A DNA stretch of 64,000 bases from Halomonas piscis (GCF_031886125.1 NZ_CP119391.1:2232001-2296000), one strand, 5' to 3'; shown: positions 35,160 through 44,349, counted from the first letter of the stretch. The notes: generated by a model from the sequence alone, not told the origin. Numbers and translations are program-made.

Positions 35160-35600
35160 TTATCCGTCCTGGCACTCGCCCTGGTAGCTGCCTTCAATCT
35201 CGGTGTGCATGGTCATCTGGCCGATGTCGGACTCGGTGTCGATCTCGATATCGCCCTCGATGCGCTCGCCCATGAAGCGCATTTCACCGTCGATCATGGC
35301 TTCGCCGTCGTCGGCGTGGCAGGCCATGGAGTAGCTCAGTCCGTCGGCGCGGATGTCCTGGTCAAGCAGCTCGCAGCCTTCTTCCTCCTCGATAAAGCCA
35401 AAATCCGCGCTTTCCAGGTCTTCGGCAGTGATGCACTGGCTATCGGTATCGGTGCGCTCGGGCATGTCCACGTCGCCCTCGACGTTGGTGACGCTGGTGA
35501 ACTCCCACTGGCCGGGCTTGATATCGGGGGTCTCGGCCTGAGCGGCGAGGGGCAGCGCGAAAACGACGGCGGCGGCTAGCATCTTCATGTTCATGGTCAT
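35160..35600 (-). CDS. DUF3617-family secreted protein
   Basis: A 146-residue protein with a signal peptide (MKMLAAAVVFALPLAAQAE). The mature part is very acidic and has the DUF3617 pattern: IKPGQWEFTSVTNVEGD at the start, paired Cys in DSQCITAEDL and EEGCELLDQ, then YSMACHADDGEAMIDGEMRF and SYQGECQDG. It is probably periplasmic with disulphides. The function is unknown. GGGAG precedes the ATG at 35600; an ATG at 35594 is also possible. The acidity suits a halophile periplasm. Confidence 0.82.
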   Translation of the reverse strand: MTMNMKMLAAAVVFALPLAAQAETPDIKPGQWEFTSVTNVEGDVDMPERTDTDSQCITAEDLESADFGFIEEEEGCELLDQDIRADGLSYSMACHADDGEAMIDGEMRFMGERIEGDIEIDTESDIGQMTMHTEIEGSYQGECQDG

Positions 35601-35782
35601 CTGACTCCCGGATAAAAACGTGGCAGTGTGGCTGGAAACAGAGCTTGGGAAAAGCCCACAGGGTGCCATCCTACCCCAATCCGGCCGCGACTGCCCGCCT
35701 GCGGCGGCGAGCCGGCCATGCTTTCCCCGAGGTTTGCTTTTTTTACCCGAGCGCCGTTTTTGCCCCTTTCATGGAGGTTGTC

Positions 35783-35992
35783 ATGCACGACGATGCCCTG
35801 ATCGAACACGGGTTTTACTGCCCCTACTGCGCCAGCCCCCTGACCTTTGCAATCGACGCTTCCCAGGGCAGCCATACCACCTGGGAAGACTGCCACCAGT
35901 GCTGCGCCCCGATCCTGGTCGAAGTGGTGGTATCGCCGTTCAGCGGCGAGCTCGAAAGCGTGCGCACCGGGCGCGACGACGACGTGCTGTAA
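35783..35992 (+). CDS. CPXCG-motif small cysteine-rich protein
   Basis: A 69-residue protein with two Cys pairs, FYCPYCASP and DCHQCCAPI, which probably bind zinc, as in the CPXCG-motif (PF14255) family. The ATG at 35783 has GGAGG at good spacing; longer frames upstream lack a site. It converges on potI, with only 3 bp between stop codons. The role is unknown. Confidence 0.82.
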   Translation: MHDDALIEHGFYCPYCASPLTFAIDASQGSHTTWEDCHQCCAPILVEVVVSPFSGELESVRTGRDDDVL

Positions 35993-35995
35993 CGC

Positions 35996-36826
35996 TCAGT
36001 CGCCGGTGCGCACAAGGCCCGCCCGGCGCTTTTTCTCCCCGCGGCGCATGAGGTACCAGGCCACCAGGGTGGCAAGGGATACCGCGAGGATGATCAGCGT
36101 GGCAAGGGCGTTGATCTTGGGCGACACTCCCAGGCGCACCGAAGAAAATACCACCATGGGCAGGGTGTTGGCCCCGGGGCCGGAGACAAAGCTGGCGACG
36201 ACCAGATCGTCCAGCGACAGGGTAAACGCCAGCAGCCAGCCGGCGATCAGCGCCGGCGAGATGATCGGCAGGGTGACGGTAAAAAACGTCTTCGCCGGCG
36301 GCGAACCCAGGTCCATGGCGGCCTCCTCGATGGAGCGGTCAACCTCGCGCAGCCGCGCCGCCACCACCACCGCCACGTAGGCGCTGCAAAAGGTGGTATG
36401 GGCAATCCAGATGGTGACCATGCCGCGATCCGCCGGCCAGCCGGTCAGCGCGGCCATCTGCACAAACAGCAAAAGCAGCGAAAGCCCGGTGATGACTTCG
36501 GGCATCACCAGCGGCGCGGTGACCATGCTGGCAAGCATGGTCCTGCCGCGAAAGCGCCCGAACCGGGTCATGGCAAGCGCGGCCGGGGTTCCCAGGCACA
36601 CCGCCATGCCGGCGGCAAAAAACGCCACCTTGAAGCTGGTCCACACCGCCGCGAGGATCTGCTCGTCGCGGAAAAGCTCGCCGTACCATTTCGTCGAGAA
36701 CCCCGCCCATACGGTTACCAGGCTCGAGACGTTGAACGAATACGCCACCAGCACCGCCATGGGCAGATAGAGAAACACAAGCCCCAGCGCCAGCGCGGCG
36801 CCGCTGAAGGAAGGCAGCCGTCTCAT
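35996..36826 (-). CDS. potI: Putrescine/spermidine ABC transporter permease PotI
   Basis: A 276-residue permease with about six membrane segments. The EAA loop is DRSIEEAAMDLGSPPAKTFFTVTLP, followed by LSLDDLVVASFVSGPGANTLPM, typical of PotC/PotI. The ATG at 36826 overlaps the potH stop (ATGA). It forms the polyamine import channel with PotH. It is the last gene of the potFGHI operon. Confidence 0.92.
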   Translation of the reverse strand: MRRLPSFSGAALALGLVFLYLPMAVLVAYSFNVSSLVTVWAGFSTKWYGELFRDEQILAAVWTSFKVAFFAAGMAVCLGTPAALAMTRFGRFRGRTMLASMVTAPLVMPEVITGLSLLLLFVQMAALTGWPADRGMVTIWIAHTTFCSAYVAVVVAARLREVDRSIEEAAMDLGSPPAKTFFTVTLPIISPALIAGWLLAFTLSLDDLVVASFVSGPGANTLPMVVFSSVRLGVSPKINALATLIILAVSLATLVAWYLMRRGEKKRRAGLVRTGD

Positions 36827-37749
36827 GAGGCCAGCTCCCGGGACTGATGGCGGTGAAAGAGCATCAGCGGAATCACCAGCAGCCCCAGCATGATGGTGGC
36901 CAGCGCCGCCGCCACCGGCCAGTCGCGGTTGAGAAAGAACTCGTCCCACAGCACCTTGCCGATCATCAGCGTGTCCGGGCCGCCGAGAAGCTCGGGGATG
37001 ACGAACTCACCCACCGCCGGAATGAACACCAGCAGGCAGCCCGCCACGATGCCGCCGGCAGACAGCGGCAGCGTCACCGTCATGAAGGTGTTGAAGCGCC
37101 GGGAGCCAAGATCCGACGCCGCCTCCCAAAGGGTCATGTCCAGCCGGTTCAAGTGAGCGTAAAGCGGCAGCACCATGAACGGCAGATAGGCATAGACAAT
37201 GCCCACGATCACCGCAAAGCGGGTGTTGAGCAGGCGCAGCGGCGCGTCGATCAGACCAAGCCCCAGCAGCAGCTGGTTGGCAAGTCCGCTATTGCTCAAA
37301 ATCCCCATCCAGGCATAGATGCGGATCAGAAACGACGTCCAGGACGGCAGCATCACCAATAGCAGCAAGACCAGCTGGGCGCGCGGCCGAGCTCGAGCCA
37401 TGGCCCAGGCCATGGGATAGCCCAGCAGCAGGCACGCAAGCGTGGCCAGAAACGCCGTCTTCACCGACCCCCAGTAGGCCGCCGCGTAAAGCGAGTCGCC
37501 GAGGACAAACAGATAGTTGCCCAGGTCGAGAAACACCTGCAGCGTGCCGTCGACGTACTCGGCAAGCGGCGCGTAGGGCGGCACGCTGATCGCCGCCTCG
37601 GACAGGCTGATCTTCAGCACCAGCGCAAACGGCAGCAGGAAAAACAGCGCAAGCCAGACAAGCGGAAGCGCTATCACCGCCCGGCGCCCGAGCGACAAGC
37701 GCCCCGGCCGGGCGGCGGATAAAAAGGCAAGTCGGGCGCGCAAGGACAT
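36823..37749 (-). CDS. potH: Putrescine/spermidine ABC transporter permease PotH
   Basis: A 308-residue permease of the PotB/PotH type: WLALFFLLPFALVLKISLSEAAI at the first membrane segment, and LWEAASDLGSRRFNTFMTVTLPLSAGGIVAG for the EAA loop. The ATG at 37749 has GGAG upstream; a GTG at 37761 would sit too close to it. It lies 57 bp after potG and overlaps potI. Confidence 0.92.
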   Translation of the reverse strand: MSLRARLAFLSAARPGRLSLGRRAVIALPLVWLALFFLLPFALVLKISLSEAAISVPPYAPLAEYVDGTLQVFLDLGNYLFVLGDSLYAAAYWGSVKTAFLATLACLLLGYPMAWAMARARPRAQLVLLLLVMLPSWTSFLIRIYAWMGILSNSGLANQLLLGLGLIDAPLRLLNTRFAVIVGIVYAYLPFMVLPLYAHLNRLDMTLWEAASDLGSRRFNTFMTVTLPLSAGGIVAGCLLVFIPAVGEFVIPELLGGPDTLMIGKVLWDEFFLNRDWPVAAALATIMLGLLVIPLMLFHRHQSRELAS

Positions 37750-37806
37750 GGGCGGCGTCACTCCAGATGGTAAAGCCGGGGCGATGGCAAAAGGCCGACG
37801 GCCGAA

Positions 37807-38940
37807 CTAGCGATTCAGCACGATGGTGCTGTGGTCTTCCCAGTAGACGTACACCGCATCCTCCCAGGTGGGTCGGTCGCCGCGGCGTTCGGTGTTGGCC
37901 ATGCTCACCTTGAACAGCGTACCTTTTGCGGTGCGCACGTAGTAAAGCGAAAACCCGCCGAGATAGGCAATATCCTCCACCTCGCCCGCTTCCCAATTGT
38001 AGGGCGTGTCGGGACGCTGGCGGGTAAGCCAGACCTTTTCCGGGCGCAGCCCGGCCCAGACTCGGCGCTCGGCGGCCTGGGTGGTTACCCCGTGATCGAT
38101 ATAAAGCGGGCGCTCAAGGGCCGGGCTTGCAATCAGGCAGTGGTCGGCGGCGTCTACCTCGATTTCGCCTTCCACAAGGTTGAGCGTGCCGATGAATTCC
38201 GCCACCGTGCGGCTTGCCGGGCTTTCGTAGATATCCACCGGCGAGCCCACCTGCTCGATCCAGCCGTCGGCCATGACCCCGACGCGGTCGGCCATGGTCA
38301 TGGCCTCTTCCTGGTCGTGGGTCACCATGATGCAGGTCACCCCCACCTGCTCGATGATTTCCACCACCTCAAGCTGCATTTCGGTGCGCAGCTTCTTGTC
38401 CAGCGCGCCCATGGGTTCGTCAAGGAGCAGCAGTCGCGGACGCTTGGCCAGCGAACGCGCCAGCGCCACCCGCTGTCGCTGGCCGCCGGAGAGCTGGGCC
38501 GGCTTGCGCCGGGCAAAGCGCTCCATATGGACAAGCCTGAGCATTTTGGCGACCCGCTCGCGAATTTCGGCTCTGGGCAGCCGGTCCTGCTTGAGACCGA
38601 AGGCGATGTTCCGCTCCACGCTCAGATGCGGAAACAGCGCGTAGGACTGGAACATCATGTTGATCGGCCGGCGGTACGGCGGCAGGCGGGTAATGTCGGT
38701 GCCGTCGAGCAGAATACGCCCGTCGCTTGGCGTCTCGAAGCCCGCCAGCATGCGCAGCAGCGTCGACTTGCCCGACCCTGATCCGCCCAGCAGGGCAAAG
38801 ATCTCGCCGCGCCTGACCCGGAGGTTGACGTCGTCCACCGCCACCACGTCGTCAAAGCGTCGCGTCAGACGCCGAATATCGAGCACGGTCTCTTCGGCAA
38901 ACCGCGGCGTCTTGCCCGCGGCGGCAGCAGGCGTCGTCAT
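37807..38940 (-). CDS. potG: Putrescine/spermidine ABC transporter ATP-binding protein PotG
   Basis: A 377-residue ABC ATPase: LLGGSGSGKSTLLRMLAGFE (Walker A), LSGGQRQRVALARSLAKRP (signature), LLLLDEPMGALDKK (Walker B), and a C-terminal TOBE domain (GLRPEKVWL). It energises polyamine import with PotH and PotI. It starts 16 bp after the potF stop in the same operon. Confidence 0.94.
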   Translation of the reverse strand: MTTPAAAAGKTPRFAEETVLDIRRLTRRFDDVVAVDDVNLRVRRGEIFALLGGSGSGKSTLLRMLAGFETPSDGRILLDGTDITRLPPYRRPINMMFQSYALFPHLSVERNIAFGLKQDRLPRAEIRERVAKMLRLVHMERFARRKPAQLSGGQRQRVALARSLAKRPRLLLLDEPMGALDKKLRTEMQLEVVEIIEQVGVTCIMVTHDQEEAMTMADRVGVMADGWIEQVGSPVDIYESPASRTVAEFIGTLNLVEGEIEVDAADHCLIASPALERPLYIDHGVTTQAAERRVWAGLRPEKVWLTRQRPDTPYNWEAGEVEDIAYLGGFSLYYVRTAKGTLFKVSMANTERRGDRPTWEDAVYVYWEDHSTIVLNR

Positions 38941-38956
38941 GCCCTTCCCTCCTGGC

Positions 38957-40060
38957 TCAGCGGCCGGATTTTACCCGGTTCCAGATGCGCGTGCGGGCGC
39001 GCTGCACGTCCCGGGGCTTTTCGTTGGCCACGTAGAGCTTGTCCATGACGTCGTCGCTCGGATAAATCGCCGGGTCGTCGAGAATGTCCTCGGGCAGGAA
39101 GTCGTCGGCCGCGGCGTTGGGATTGGCGTAGTGCACGTACTCGGTGATCTCGGCGGCGATCTCGGGCTTGAGAATGAAGTTGATAAAGGCGTGAGCGCTT
39201 TCCGGATTGGGCGCGTCGGCGGGAATCGCCATCATGTCGAACCACAGCGCCGCACCCTCCTTGGGAATGGTGTAGGCAATGTCGAAGTCGCGCCCGGCCT
39301 CCTCGGCGCGCTCGGCGGCCTGGAAGACGTCGCCGGAGTAGCCCGCCGCCACGCAGATATCGCCGTTGGCCAGGTCGCCGATGTAGCGCGAGGAGTGGAA
39401 ATAGGTGACGTCGTTGCGCACCTTGGCGATGACGTCGCCGCCGGCCTTGAGGTCATCCACGTCGTTGCTGCGCGGGTCCAGGCCGATATAGGCCATGGCC
39501 GGCGAGATCATCTCGTCGGCGGAGTCGAGCATGGCGATGCCGCAGCCGGCGTCATCAAGCGCCCCGGTCACCTCGGGGTCGAACAAGAGCGCCCAGCTGT
39601 CGAGCGGGGCGTCGTCGCCCAGTATCTCGGTGACCCGGTCGACGTTATAGCCGATGCCGTTGGTGCCCCACATGTAAGGCACCGAGTAGCGGCTGCCGGG
39701 GTCAACCTCCTCGAGCTCGTCGAGTAGCCTGGTGTCGAGGTTTTCCAGATTGGGCAGCTGGTCATGGTCAAGCTCTTGATAGACGCCGGCGCCGAGCTGG
39801 CGACTCAGATAGTGATTGGACGGCACCACCACGTCGTAGCCCGAACGCCCGGCCAGCAGTGCGGCATCCAGCACTTCGTTGCTGTCGAACACGTCGTAGG
39901 TCACGTCGATGCCGGTCTCCCGGGTAAACTCTTCCAGCGTGTCCGGCGCGATATAGTCCGACCAGTTGTAGATGCGTACCTCGTCGGCCTGAGCGGGCAT
40001 CGCCGCCACGGTACAGACAAGCGCTGCCGCCTTAAGCGGTAGTGTGTGCAGTCGCCCCAT
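38957..40060 (-). CDS. potF: Putrescine-binding periplasmic protein PotF
   Basis: A 367-residue periplasmic binding protein with a signal peptide (LPLKAAALVCTVAAMPAQA). The mature N-terminus DEVRIYNWSDYIAPDTLEEFTRETGIDVTYDVFDSNE is a hallmark of PotD/PotF. AAGGGGG precedes the ATG at 40060; a longer frame to 40084 is less likely. It delivers putrescine or spermidine to PotGHI. Specificity between PotF and PotD types is not certain from the sequence. Confidence 0.92.
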   Translation of the reverse strand: MGRLHTLPLKAAALVCTVAAMPAQADEVRIYNWSDYIAPDTLEEFTRETGIDVTYDVFDSNEVLDAALLAGRSGYDVVVPSNHYLSRQLGAGVYQELDHDQLPNLENLDTRLLDELEEVDPGSRYSVPYMWGTNGIGYNVDRVTEILGDDAPLDSWALLFDPEVTGALDDAGCGIAMLDSADEMISPAMAYIGLDPRSNDVDDLKAGGDVIAKVRNDVTYFHSSRYIGDLANGDICVAAGYSGDVFQAAERAEEAGRDFDIAYTIPKEGAALWFDMMAIPADAPNPESAHAFINFILKPEIAAEITEYVHYANPNAAADDFLPEDILDDPAIYPSDDVMDKLYVANEKPRDVQRARTRIWNRVKSGR

Positions 40061-40492
40061 GAAACTCGCCCCCTTGTTGTACATTTTTACAGACTCGCCA
40101 TTGATAGGCCCAGCGGCTGTTGCCTCCCGGCAGGCTCCCCCACTGGCAGACTAGCGAATTTTGCGGTCAGGCTAGGCTCATCGCAAGCGCCTGCCGGCAA
40201 AAAACTTGCATTTGGCCAACATGGCCCCCACGTCCTTGTCTGGCGGCGGCCTTTTGCCAAGACGCTGCCGCCTAGCCCAATACCCACATTACCGACTTTT
40301 TGCGCTTCAAGCCCGTTCGCTGGCGGCCTGGCACCCGCCGCACGGCACCGTTTCCCCGACCGCAAGGATAGCTTATAGCTATTACGATTTATGATTTTTC
40401 TCAATTTTATTAATCGAGCGGCAAGGGTTAGGGTATGAATCACCAGCTTGGCAACACCCGCTGAAGCAACCGACATCAACAGGAGATGTTTT
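40061..40492. other. Divergent regulatory region between potF and ahpC (432 bp)
   Basis: No gene is supported here. Near potF a small palindrome GTACATTTTTAC overlaps the leader. The middle is GC-rich with several short inverted repeats but no T-run. The ahpC side becomes AT-rich and holds an OxyR-like site and the likely ahpC promoter. Confidence 0.6.
40368..40382 (+). promoter_or_regulatory. OxyR-like binding half-site upstream of ahpC
   Basis: ATAGCTTATAGCTAT fits the OxyR half-site consensus ATAGnTnnnAnCTAT at every defined position. Seven bp later, where the second half of a tetramer site would lie (40390-40404), the match is poor. The site lies 110 bp before the ahpC start, in an AT-rich promoter-like stretch. 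Peroxide induction of ahpC by OxyR is well known in gammaproteobacteria. Confidence 0.7.
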
Positions 40493-41056
40493 ATGTCCTT
40501 GATCAATACCGAAGTGAAGCCGTTTAAAGCCACTGCCTACCTCAACGGCGAATTCGTCGACGTCAGCGAAGAGAACCTCAAGGGTCAGTGGTCCATCTTC
40601 TTCTTCTACCCGGCGGACTTCACCTTCGTCTGCCCCACCGAGCTTGGCGATCTGGCCGACCGCTACGAGGAGTTCAAGAAGCTGGGCGTGGAAATCTACA
40701 GCGTTTCCACCGACACCCACTTCACCCACAAGGCCTGGCATGACAGCTCTGAGACCATCGGCAAGCTGCAGTATCCGATGCTCGCCGACCCGACGCACAC
40801 CGTCTCGCACAACTTCGAAGTGCTGATCGAGGAAGACGGCGTCGCCGAGCGCGGCACCTTCGTGGTCGATCCGGACGGCAAGATCCAGATCATCGAGCTC
40901 AACGCCGGCAACATCGGCCGTAACGCCGAAGAGCTGCTGCGCAAGGTGAAAGCCGCCCAGTACGTCCGCGCCAACCCCAACGAGGTTTGCCCGGCGAAGT
41001 GGGAAGAAGGCGAAGAAACCCTGGCCCCGTCGCTGGACCTGGTCGGCAAGATCTAA
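40493..41056 (+). CDS. ahpC: Alkyl hydroperoxide reductase subunit C (peroxiredoxin)
   Basis: A 187-residue typical 2-Cys peroxiredoxin. The peroxidatic Cys47 lies in [11 protein letters not shown] and the resolving Cys166 in [10 protein letters not shown], with the same layout as E. coli AhpC. It reduces hydrogen peroxide and organic peroxides and is itself reduced by AhpF, encoded downstream. AGGAGATGTTTT precedes the ATG; a frame starting at 40448 is too long. It is probably induced by peroxide through OxyR. Confidence 0.96.
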   Translation: MSLINTEVKPFKATAYLNGEFVDVSEENLKGQWSIFFFYPADFTFVCPTELGDLADRYEEFKKLGVEIYSVSTDTHFTHKAWHDSSETIGKLQYPMLADPTHTVSHNFEVLIEEDGVAERGTFVVDPDGKIQIIELNAGNIGRNAEELLRKVKAAQYVRANPNEVCPAKWEEGEETLAPSLDLVGKI

Positions 41057-41073
41057 ACCGACCTGCGCCTTCG

Positions 41074-41160
41074 GCACCCGGGTCCGGCCCGGGTGCCCCA
41101 CCCGTCACGGCGGGCTTGGGTTTGTGCCCCGAGGGCCAAGCGAGCCCAAACCCAAGCCCG
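41074..41160 (+). repeat. Two strong hairpins between ahpC and ahpF
   Basis: The first is GCACCCGGG (41074-41082) with CCCGGGTGC (41088-41096), a 9-bp perfect stem with a 5-nt loop. The second is CGGGCTTGGGTTTG (41111-41124) with CAAACCCAAGCCCG (41147-41160), a 14-bp perfect stem with a 22-nt loop. Neither has a T-run, so they could protect the ahpC message or lower read-through into ahpF rather than terminate fully. Confidence 0.85.
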
Positions 41161-41285
41161 GACCGCCAGGTCTCCCTGATACCCGAACCCCATGAATCGG
41201 CCGCGTTGTCCGCGTCGCGTGCGACGCCTCGTGCCCGTTTCATCCCTTATGACGCACCGTCAGCGACTGTGAGGAAGCGATCGAC

Positions 41286-42842
41286 ATGTTGGATGACAAC
41301 CTGAAACAGCAGCTCAAGGCCTATCTGGAAAAAGTGACTCAGCCGTTCGAGCTTCTAGCCTCCCTCGACGACGGCGCCAAGTCTCAGGAGCTTGCCGAGC
41401 TGCTGGAAGAAATCAGCGGCCTGAGCGACAAGATTACCCTCTCGACCGACGGCACCGACGCGCGCAAACCGTCGTTTGCCATCAACCGCCCGGGCGAAGA
41501 CACCGGCGTGGTGTTTGCCGGCATTCCCCTGGGCCACGAGTTCACCTCTCTGGTGCTGGCGCTGCTGCAGGTCGGCGGCCATCCGCCCAAGGTCTCCGAC
41601 GAAACCCTGGAGCAGATCAAGTCCCTGGACGCCGACATGGAGTTCGAGACCTACTTCTCGCTCTCCTGCCAAAACTGCCCGGACGTGGTCCAGGCGCTCA
41701 ACCTGATGGCGATCTACAACCCCCGGATTCGCCACGTGGCCATCGACGGCGCCGTCCACAAGCAGGAAGTCGACGAGCGCGAGATCATGTCGGTGCCCAA
41801 CGTCTACTTGAACGGCGAGCCTTTCGATCAGGGCCGCATGAGCCTGGAGCAGATACTGGCCAAGGTGGACACCGGCGCGGCCGAGCGCGAAGCGCAGAAG
41901 ATGAACGAAAAGGCAGCCTTCGATACGCTGATGATCGGCGGCGGTCCGGCCGGCGCCGCGGCGGCCATCTACGCCGCGCGCAAGGGCATCAGCACCGGCC
42001 TTGCCGCCGAGCGCTTTGGCGGCCAGGTCGCCGATACCCTGGGGATCGAAAACTTCATCTCGGTCTCCAAGACCGAAGGCCCCAAGCTGGTCACCGCCAT
42101 GGAAGAACACGTCAAGGACTACGACGTGGACATCATGAACCTGCAGCGGGCGGTCAAGCTGACCCCGGCGGAAAACGAAGGCGGCCTGCACGAAGTCACC
42201 TTCGAGTCCGGCGCCACGCTCAAGAGCAAGACCCTGGTGCTGGCCACCGGCGCCCGCTGGCGCGAGATCAACGTCCCCGGCGAGAGCGAATACCGCAACA
42301 AGGGCGTGGCCTACTGCCCCCACTGCGACGGCCCGCTGTTCAAGGGCAAGCACGTGGCGGTGATCGGCGGCGGCAACTCCGGGGTCGAAGCGGCCATTGA
42401 CCTTGCCGGCATCGTCGGCCACGTTACCCTGATCGAGTTCATGGGCGAAATGCGCGCCGATGCGGTGCTGCAGGAAAAGCTCGAAAGTCTGCCCAACGTG
42501 GACATTCTGCTCAGCGCCCAGACGACCGAAATCACCGGCGACGGCAGCCGGGTCAACGGCTTGACCTACAAGGACCGCAACACCGACGAAACCCACCACG
42601 TCGAGCTTGAAGGGGTTTTTGTGCAGATCGGCCTCGTGCCCAACACCGAGTGGCTCAAGGGCTCGCCGGTGGAAATGAGCGCCCACGGCGAAATCATCAC
42701 CGACGACAAGGGCATGACCTCGGTGCCCGGCATCTTCGCCGCCGGCGACGTCACTACCGTGCCCTACAAGCAGATCGTCATCGCCATGGGCGAAGGCGCC
42801 AACGCCGCGCTGGGCGCGTTCGACTTCATTATCCGTAACTGA
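41286..42842 (+). CDS. ahpF: Alkyl hydroperoxide reductase subunit F
   Basis: A 518-residue flavoprotein disulphide reductase. The N-terminal double-thioredoxin domain carries [13 protein letters not shown]. The FAD motif is [20 protein letters not shown], the thioredoxin-reductase-like active site is [13 protein letters not shown], the NAD(P)H motif is [17 protein letters not shown], and the C-terminal FAD motif is [17 protein letters not shown]. It passes electrons from NADH to AhpC. It lies 229 bp after ahpC, with two hairpins in between, and ends before a strong terminator. Confidence 0.96.
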   Translation: MLDDNLKQQLKAYLEKVTQPFELLASLDDGAKSQELAELLEEISGLSDKITLSTDGTDARKPSFAINRPGEDTGVVFAGIPLGHEFTSLVLALLQVGGHPPKVSDETLEQIKSLDADMEFETYFSLSCQNCPDVVQALNLMAIYNPRIRHVAIDGAVHKQEVDEREIMSVPNVYLNGEPFDQGRMSLEQILAKVDTGAAEREAQKMNEKAAFDTLMIGGGPAGAAAAIYAARKGISTGLAAERFGGQVADTLGIENFISVSKTEGPKLVTAMEEHVKDYDVDIMNLQRAVKLTPAENEGGLHEVTFESGATLKSKTLVLATGARWREINVPGESEYRNKGVAYCPHCDGPLFKGKHVAVIGGGNSGVEAAIDLAGIVGHVTLIEFMGEMRADAVLQEKLESLPNVDILLSAQTTEITGDGSRVNGLTYKDRNTDETHHVELEGVFVQIGLVPNTEWLKGSPVEMSAHGEIITDDKGMTSVPGIFAAGDVTTVPYKQIVIAMGEGANAALGAFDFIIRN

Positions 42843-42876
42843 ATGATTCGCAGCGGATCACGCGTCGCTGAATCAC

Positions 42877-42903
42877 AAAACCCGCCGCAAGGCGGGTTTT
42901 TTT
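42877..42903 (+). terminator. Terminator after ahpF
   Basis: AAAACCCGCC and GGCGGGTTTT form a 10-bp stem with a GCAA loop, followed by TTT (a seven-T run counting the stem). It lies 34 bp after the ahpF stop. Confidence 0.93.
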
Positions 42904-42966
42904 ATGCCTGCATCAGCTGCATGGTGGTCTTTTATCCCGATATCGGCAGCATGGACTTGCTGCATG

Positions 42967-42992
42967 GTGGGAGCGCAATTTATTGCGCGAAG
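42967..42992 (+). repeat. REP-like palindromic element
   Basis: GTGGGA, then the hairpin GCGCAAT-TT-ATTGCGC, then GAAG. This has the same architecture as Pseudomonas-type REP sequences: a GTGGGA head, a palindrome and a GAA tail. A second REP in the opposite direction begins at 43011, giving a REP doublet. Confidence 0.75.
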
Positions 42993-43010
42993 ATACCGCC
43001 ACGACACAGC

Positions 43011-43030
43011 ATTCGCGCACTGAAGTGCGC
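43011..43030 (-). repeat. Half of a second REP-like element, split by the IS1111-type insertion
   Basis: ATTCGCGCACTGAAGTGCGC, read on the minus strand, is the palindrome and tail of a REP (GCGCACTTCAGTGCGCGAAT). Its GTGGGA head is missing here and is found beyond the insertion at 44444-44450 (TCCCACC on the plus strand). Joining the two flanks restores a complete REP in inverted orientation to the one at 42967-42992. Confidence 0.75.
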
Positions 43031-43059
43031 TTATATGGACCCGTCCTGTTGTGCAAGCT

Positions 43060-43310
43060 AGAAGCAACCACGCATAAAGGTGAGGACTGCACGCTTATAT
43101 CCGGCCTGTTGGTGGCACCTGCGGTGCCTGGCCCTGATGGAATACGCGCTCTCTGCTCTGATCTCCCACTCGGCCTCGCCATGGGCCTGCGCACTTCACA
43201 GAGTGACAGAGAGTCGGTCTGACCCGTTATGCCATCGAAGCATCTCGCCTGCGCAACCTCGGGGTTGGGTAACTTATCGTATGCTGAACGATCTCGCCTG
43301 TTTATTCGGT
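43060..43310 (-). ncRNA. Predicted bridge RNA / seekRNA of the IS1111-type element
   Basis: The noncoding region after the transposase stop. Reading on the minus strand it contains UGAAGUGCGC (43198-43189), identical to the 10 nt of target at the left junction (43021-43030). Nineteen nt later comes GUGGGAG (43169-43163), complementary to CTCCCAC at the other half of the target. Further on are a GGCACC/GGTGCC hairpin (43114-43128) and, flanking it, segments resembling the IS ends: UCCAUC (43141-43136) and AUAUAAGCG (43100-43092). This is the arrangement expected of target- and donor-binding loops. The RNA ends are not defined. Confidence 0.6.
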
Positions 43311-43314
43311 ATCA

Positions 43315-44349
43315 TTAAGCGGCCTCCTGCGGCTGGTAGCGGCGCTCATGGGCCAATAGCGACCAGCAAATCCGCGCCATCTTGTTTGCCAGGGCCACAA
43401 TGGCCTTGCGTTGTCCAAGACGCGCCGCTAATGAGCAGGCCCAGCGGGACAGCCGGTCGGGCTGTTCCTGGCGCTGAAACTGGCGTAATGCCGCGCGGGC
43501 ACCGTGCACCAGCTGCCGTCGAACCTCGCCATTGCCGCGTTTGGTGATACCCATTAACTGATGGCGGCCACCACTGGAATGCTGGCGTGGCACTAGCCCT
43601 AACGAGGCGCTGAACTGACGCCCGTTGGGAAACCGTGCCGGATCGCCCAGGTGGCTGAACAACAGCGTGGCGTTGATCGGGCCGATGCCGGGCAGACTCA
43701 TCAGCCGCTGCATGTCGGCTGACGCTTTGGCCTGTCGCTGCAGCCGCTTGTCATAGCGCGCGATCCGCGCATCGTTCTCGAGCCACTGGTCGAGCAGGTC
43801 GTTCAGCAGGGTGTAGAGTTCTTCACCCAGCCGCGCCCGTTGCTCGTCCAGGCGTTCACGGATCACACCTTGGCGTATTACCGCATGCCCTTGCGACACG
43901 ATCAGGCCAAACTCTCCCAGTAGGCCGCGCAGCTCATTGCCGATGGCAGTGCGCTCGCGCACTAACCGGCTGCGCACCCGGTGCACCGCTTGCAGGGATT
44001 GTTGCGCTTCTGTCTTGATCGTCACCCGAGGCGTCGCCGGGCGTGCTGCGGCCTCGGCGATAGCCGCGGCATCGCGTGCATCATTCTTGTGGCCCAGCAC
44101 GAAGGGCTTGACCGCCTGCGGCGGCAGTAGTTCTGCCTCATGGCCCAGGGCGCGAATTTCGCGTGCCCAATAATGGGCCGAGCCGCACGCCTCCATGGCG
44201 ATGCGGCAAGGCGGCAGCTGGGCCAGCGTGAGCCGCAGCTGATCACGCTTAACCTGCTTGTTAAAGATGTTATGGCCGCGCGCATCGGCGGCGTGCAACT
44301 GAAAAACGTGTTTGGCCAGGTCAATGCCGACAATGCTAATCTGTTTCAT
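43315..44349 (-). CDS. IS110/IS1111-family transposase (DEDD recombinase)
   Basis: A 344-residue protein. The N-terminal RuvC-like DEDD domain begins ISIVGIDLAKHVFQLHAAD (first Asp), with MEACGSAHYWARE (Glu) and GHKNDARDAAAIAEAA (Asp residues). The C-terminal Tnp20 domain has LMSLPGIGPINATLLFSHLGDPARFPNGRQFSASLGLVPRQHSSGG, which carries the conserved Ser. All parts look intact, so the element may be active. The gene ends in the noncoding 3' region that is predicted to encode the guide RNA. Confidence 0.94.
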   Translation of the reverse strand: MKQISIVGIDLAKHVFQLHAADARGHNIFNKQVKRDQLRLTLAQLPPCRIAMEACGSAHYWAREIRALGHEAELLPPQAVKPFVLGHKNDARDAAAIAEAAARPATPRVTIKTEAQQSLQAVHRVRSRLVRERTAIGNELRGLLGEFGLIVSQGHAVIRQGVIRERLDEQRARLGEELYTLLNDLLDQWLENDARIARYDKRLQRQAKASADMQRLMSLPGIGPINATLLFSHLGDPARFPNGRQFSASLGLVPRQHSSGGRHQLMGITKRGNGEVRRQLVHGARAALRQFQRQEQPDRLSRWACSLAARLGQRKAIVALANKMARICWSLLAHERRYQPQEAA

